This document shows positions 63,080 through 64,000 of a DNA stretch of 64,000 nt, one piece after another. A program made the position numbers and the translations under genes. Position 1 is the first letter of the stretch; every line of letters starts with the position of its first letter. This DNA comes from Archangium violaceum (lineage in GTDB: Bacteria > Myxococcota > Myxococcia > Myxococcales > Myxococcaceae), in the NCBI RefSeq assembly GCF_016887565.1, contig NZ_CP069396.1:2941001-3005000 (forward strand). Direction: 5' to 3'. The notes under the pieces are model-generated. The model saw only the letters and a list, made by a program, of their open reading frames with translations, ran no database searches and was not told the DNA's origin.

Positions 63080-63892
63080 ATGGCCGAGGCTCAAGACATC
63101 CAGCGTCTCGTCGAGGAGATCGCCGACCACGTCCGCCGCAACCCGCCAGCTTCCCAGGCGGGCAGGCAGGGGCAGGGGGCTCCATCCGTCCGCACCGCCC
63201 GCGTCGCGCCCGAGTCCATCCGGAGCAACGCCGACCTGGCGCCGTACATCGACCACACGCTCCTCAAGCCCGAGGCCACCCGCGAGGACGTGGCCCGGGT
63301 GGCGCGCGAGGCGGCGGAGCACGGCTTCGCCACGGTGTGCGTGAACTCGTCCCACGTGGCCACGGTGGCGGGCATCCTGGCCGGCTCGCGCTCGGTGCCC
63401 ATCGCCGTGGTGGGCTTCCCCCTGGGCGCGGCCCTCTCGAGCGCCAAGGCCTTCGAGGCCCGCGAGGCCATCGCCGCCGGGGCCCGGGAAATCGACATGG
63501 TCGTCCACGTCGGCGCGCTCAAGGCCCGCGACTACACGCTCGTGCTGGAGGACATCTCCCAGGTGGTGGAGGCCAGCCGGCCCTATCCGGTGAAGGTCAT
63601 CCTCGAGACGAGCCTGCTCTCACGGGACGAGAAGATCGCCGCCTGTGTGTTGTCCAAGGCGGCGGGCGCGGCGTTCGTGAAGACGTCCACGGGCTTTGGC
63701 TCCGGTGGGGCCACCGTGGAGGACGTGGCGCTCATGCGCCAGGTGGTGGGCGAGGACGTGGGGGTGAAGGCCTCCGGCGGCATCCGTTCGGCGGAGGACG
63801 CCCTGAAGATGATTCAGGCGGGGGCCAACCGCCTGGGAGCCTCGGCGTCCGTGGCCATCGTGTCGGGCGAGAGGTCCACCGCGAAGTACTAG
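63080..63892 (+). CDS. deoC: Deoxyribose-phosphate aldolase
   Basis: A 270-residue class I aldolase. LAPYIDHTLLKPEATRED is the N-terminal signature; EIDMVVHVG, FVKTSTGFGSGGA (Schiff-base Lys) and GVKASGGIRSAEDAL are the active-site regions. It cleaves deoxyribose-5-phosphate for nucleoside salvage. It has an N-terminal extension of about 50 residues (Gln/Arg-rich) beyond the usual length. ATG 63080 is chosen; the frame stays open upstream. Confidence 0.95.
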   Translation: MAEAQDIQRLVEEIADHVRRNPPASQAGRQGQGAPSVRTARVAPESIRSNADLAPYIDHTLLKPEATREDVARVAREAAEHGFATVCVNSSHVATVAGILAGSRSVPIAVVGFPLGAALSSAKAFEAREAIAAGAREIDMVVHVGALKARDYTLVLEDISQVVEASRPYPVKVILETSLLSRDEKIAACVLSKAAGAAFVKTSTGFGSGGATVEDVALMRQVVGEDVGVKASGGIRSAEDALKMIQAGANRLGASASVAIVSGERSTAKY

Positions 63893-63912
63893 CCACCGGG
63901 TGGAGAGGGCTC

Positions 63913-64000
63913 GTGACCGAGGCACAGCGCGAGAAGTTCAAGCAGAAGCTGCTGGCGCTCCACGCGGAGCTGACGGGCAAGGCGCCAGCGAAGATCGAAC
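63913..64000 (+). CDS. Start of a gene cut by the window end, possibly TraR/DksA-like
   Basis: A GTG start at 63913 opens a frame of 29 residues that runs to the edge. The sequence TEAQREKFKQKLLALHAEL is a typical amphipathic helix opening of DksA/TraR-type RNA-polymerase regulators, but too little is present to be sure. It is 20 bases after deoC. Confidence 0.4.
   Translation, partial: MTEAQREKFKQKLLALHAELTGKAPAKIE

Overview
The window is a high-GC chromosomal segment of a delta-proteobacterial predator of the myxobacterial type, most like the Cystobacter/Archangium group. The evidence is very high GC with strong G/C third-position bias, many lipoproteins and PEGA/GYF/TonB-type envelope proteins, a CarF-type plasmalogen desaturase, an AgmX/GltJ-like protein and a delta-type RNase P RNA. 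About 60 genes fill nearly all of it. No tRNA, rRNA, insertion sequence, prophage or CRISPR array was seen. No gap longer than about 285 bases lacks a gene.

Layout. 1-13.5 kb: a truncated GH13 glycosidase, a GH5 cellulase lipoprotein, an amidohydrolase, a membrane acyltransferase, a 752-residue unknown coupled to an arylamine N-acetyltransferase, an Old Yellow Enzyme, a Ppx/MFS pair and a PAS histidine kinase. 13.5-19 kb: a class V aminotransferase, a tandem pair of secreted seven-cysteine peptides embedded in palindromic repeats, and a tolQ-tolR-tonB/tolA-tolB operon (no pal seen). 19-30 kb: a lipoprotein with three repeats, murI, carF, an ftsE-ftsX-EnvC-like cell-division operon, an oxidoreductase, a hydrolase, a C-terminal processing protease and a LysR regulator. 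30-42.7 kb: thioredoxin, an M24 peptidase, glutaminyl cyclase, lactate dehydrogenase, a short threonyl-tRNA synthetase behind a Thr-rich leader peptide, an ankyrin/catalase/OxyR peroxide-defence unit, gspC, an RNase Z-like protein and ddl. 43-54 kb: a membrane glycosyltransferase with a structured leader, several lipoproteins, an M1-like peptidase, ftsY, RNase P RNA and RNase HI. 54-64 kb: an AgmX/GltJ-like envelope protein, an MFS transporter, an AraC regulator diverging from an SDR/imine-reductase-like pair, two paralogous ComEC-like metallo-beta-lactamase proteins with a DUF3006 protein, deoC and the start of a possible DksA-type gene.

Functional groupings. The envelope theme is strong: Tol complex, FtsEX with a predicted inactive LytM activator, MurI, Ddl, GspC, FtsY and many lipoproteins. 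Oxidative and light stress is represented by CarF, catalase plus ankyrin protein under a recognisable OxyR site, and thioredoxin. The most striking regulatory object is a 25-codon leader peptide with six consecutive threonine codons directly upstream of an editing-domain-less ThrRS, with alternative hairpins and a T-run between them. It looks like a transcription attenuator. Other signals worth a look are a 21-bp-spaced direct repeat that fits an AraC operator, competing hairpins in the glycosyltransferase leader, and seven copies of a REP-like palindrome.
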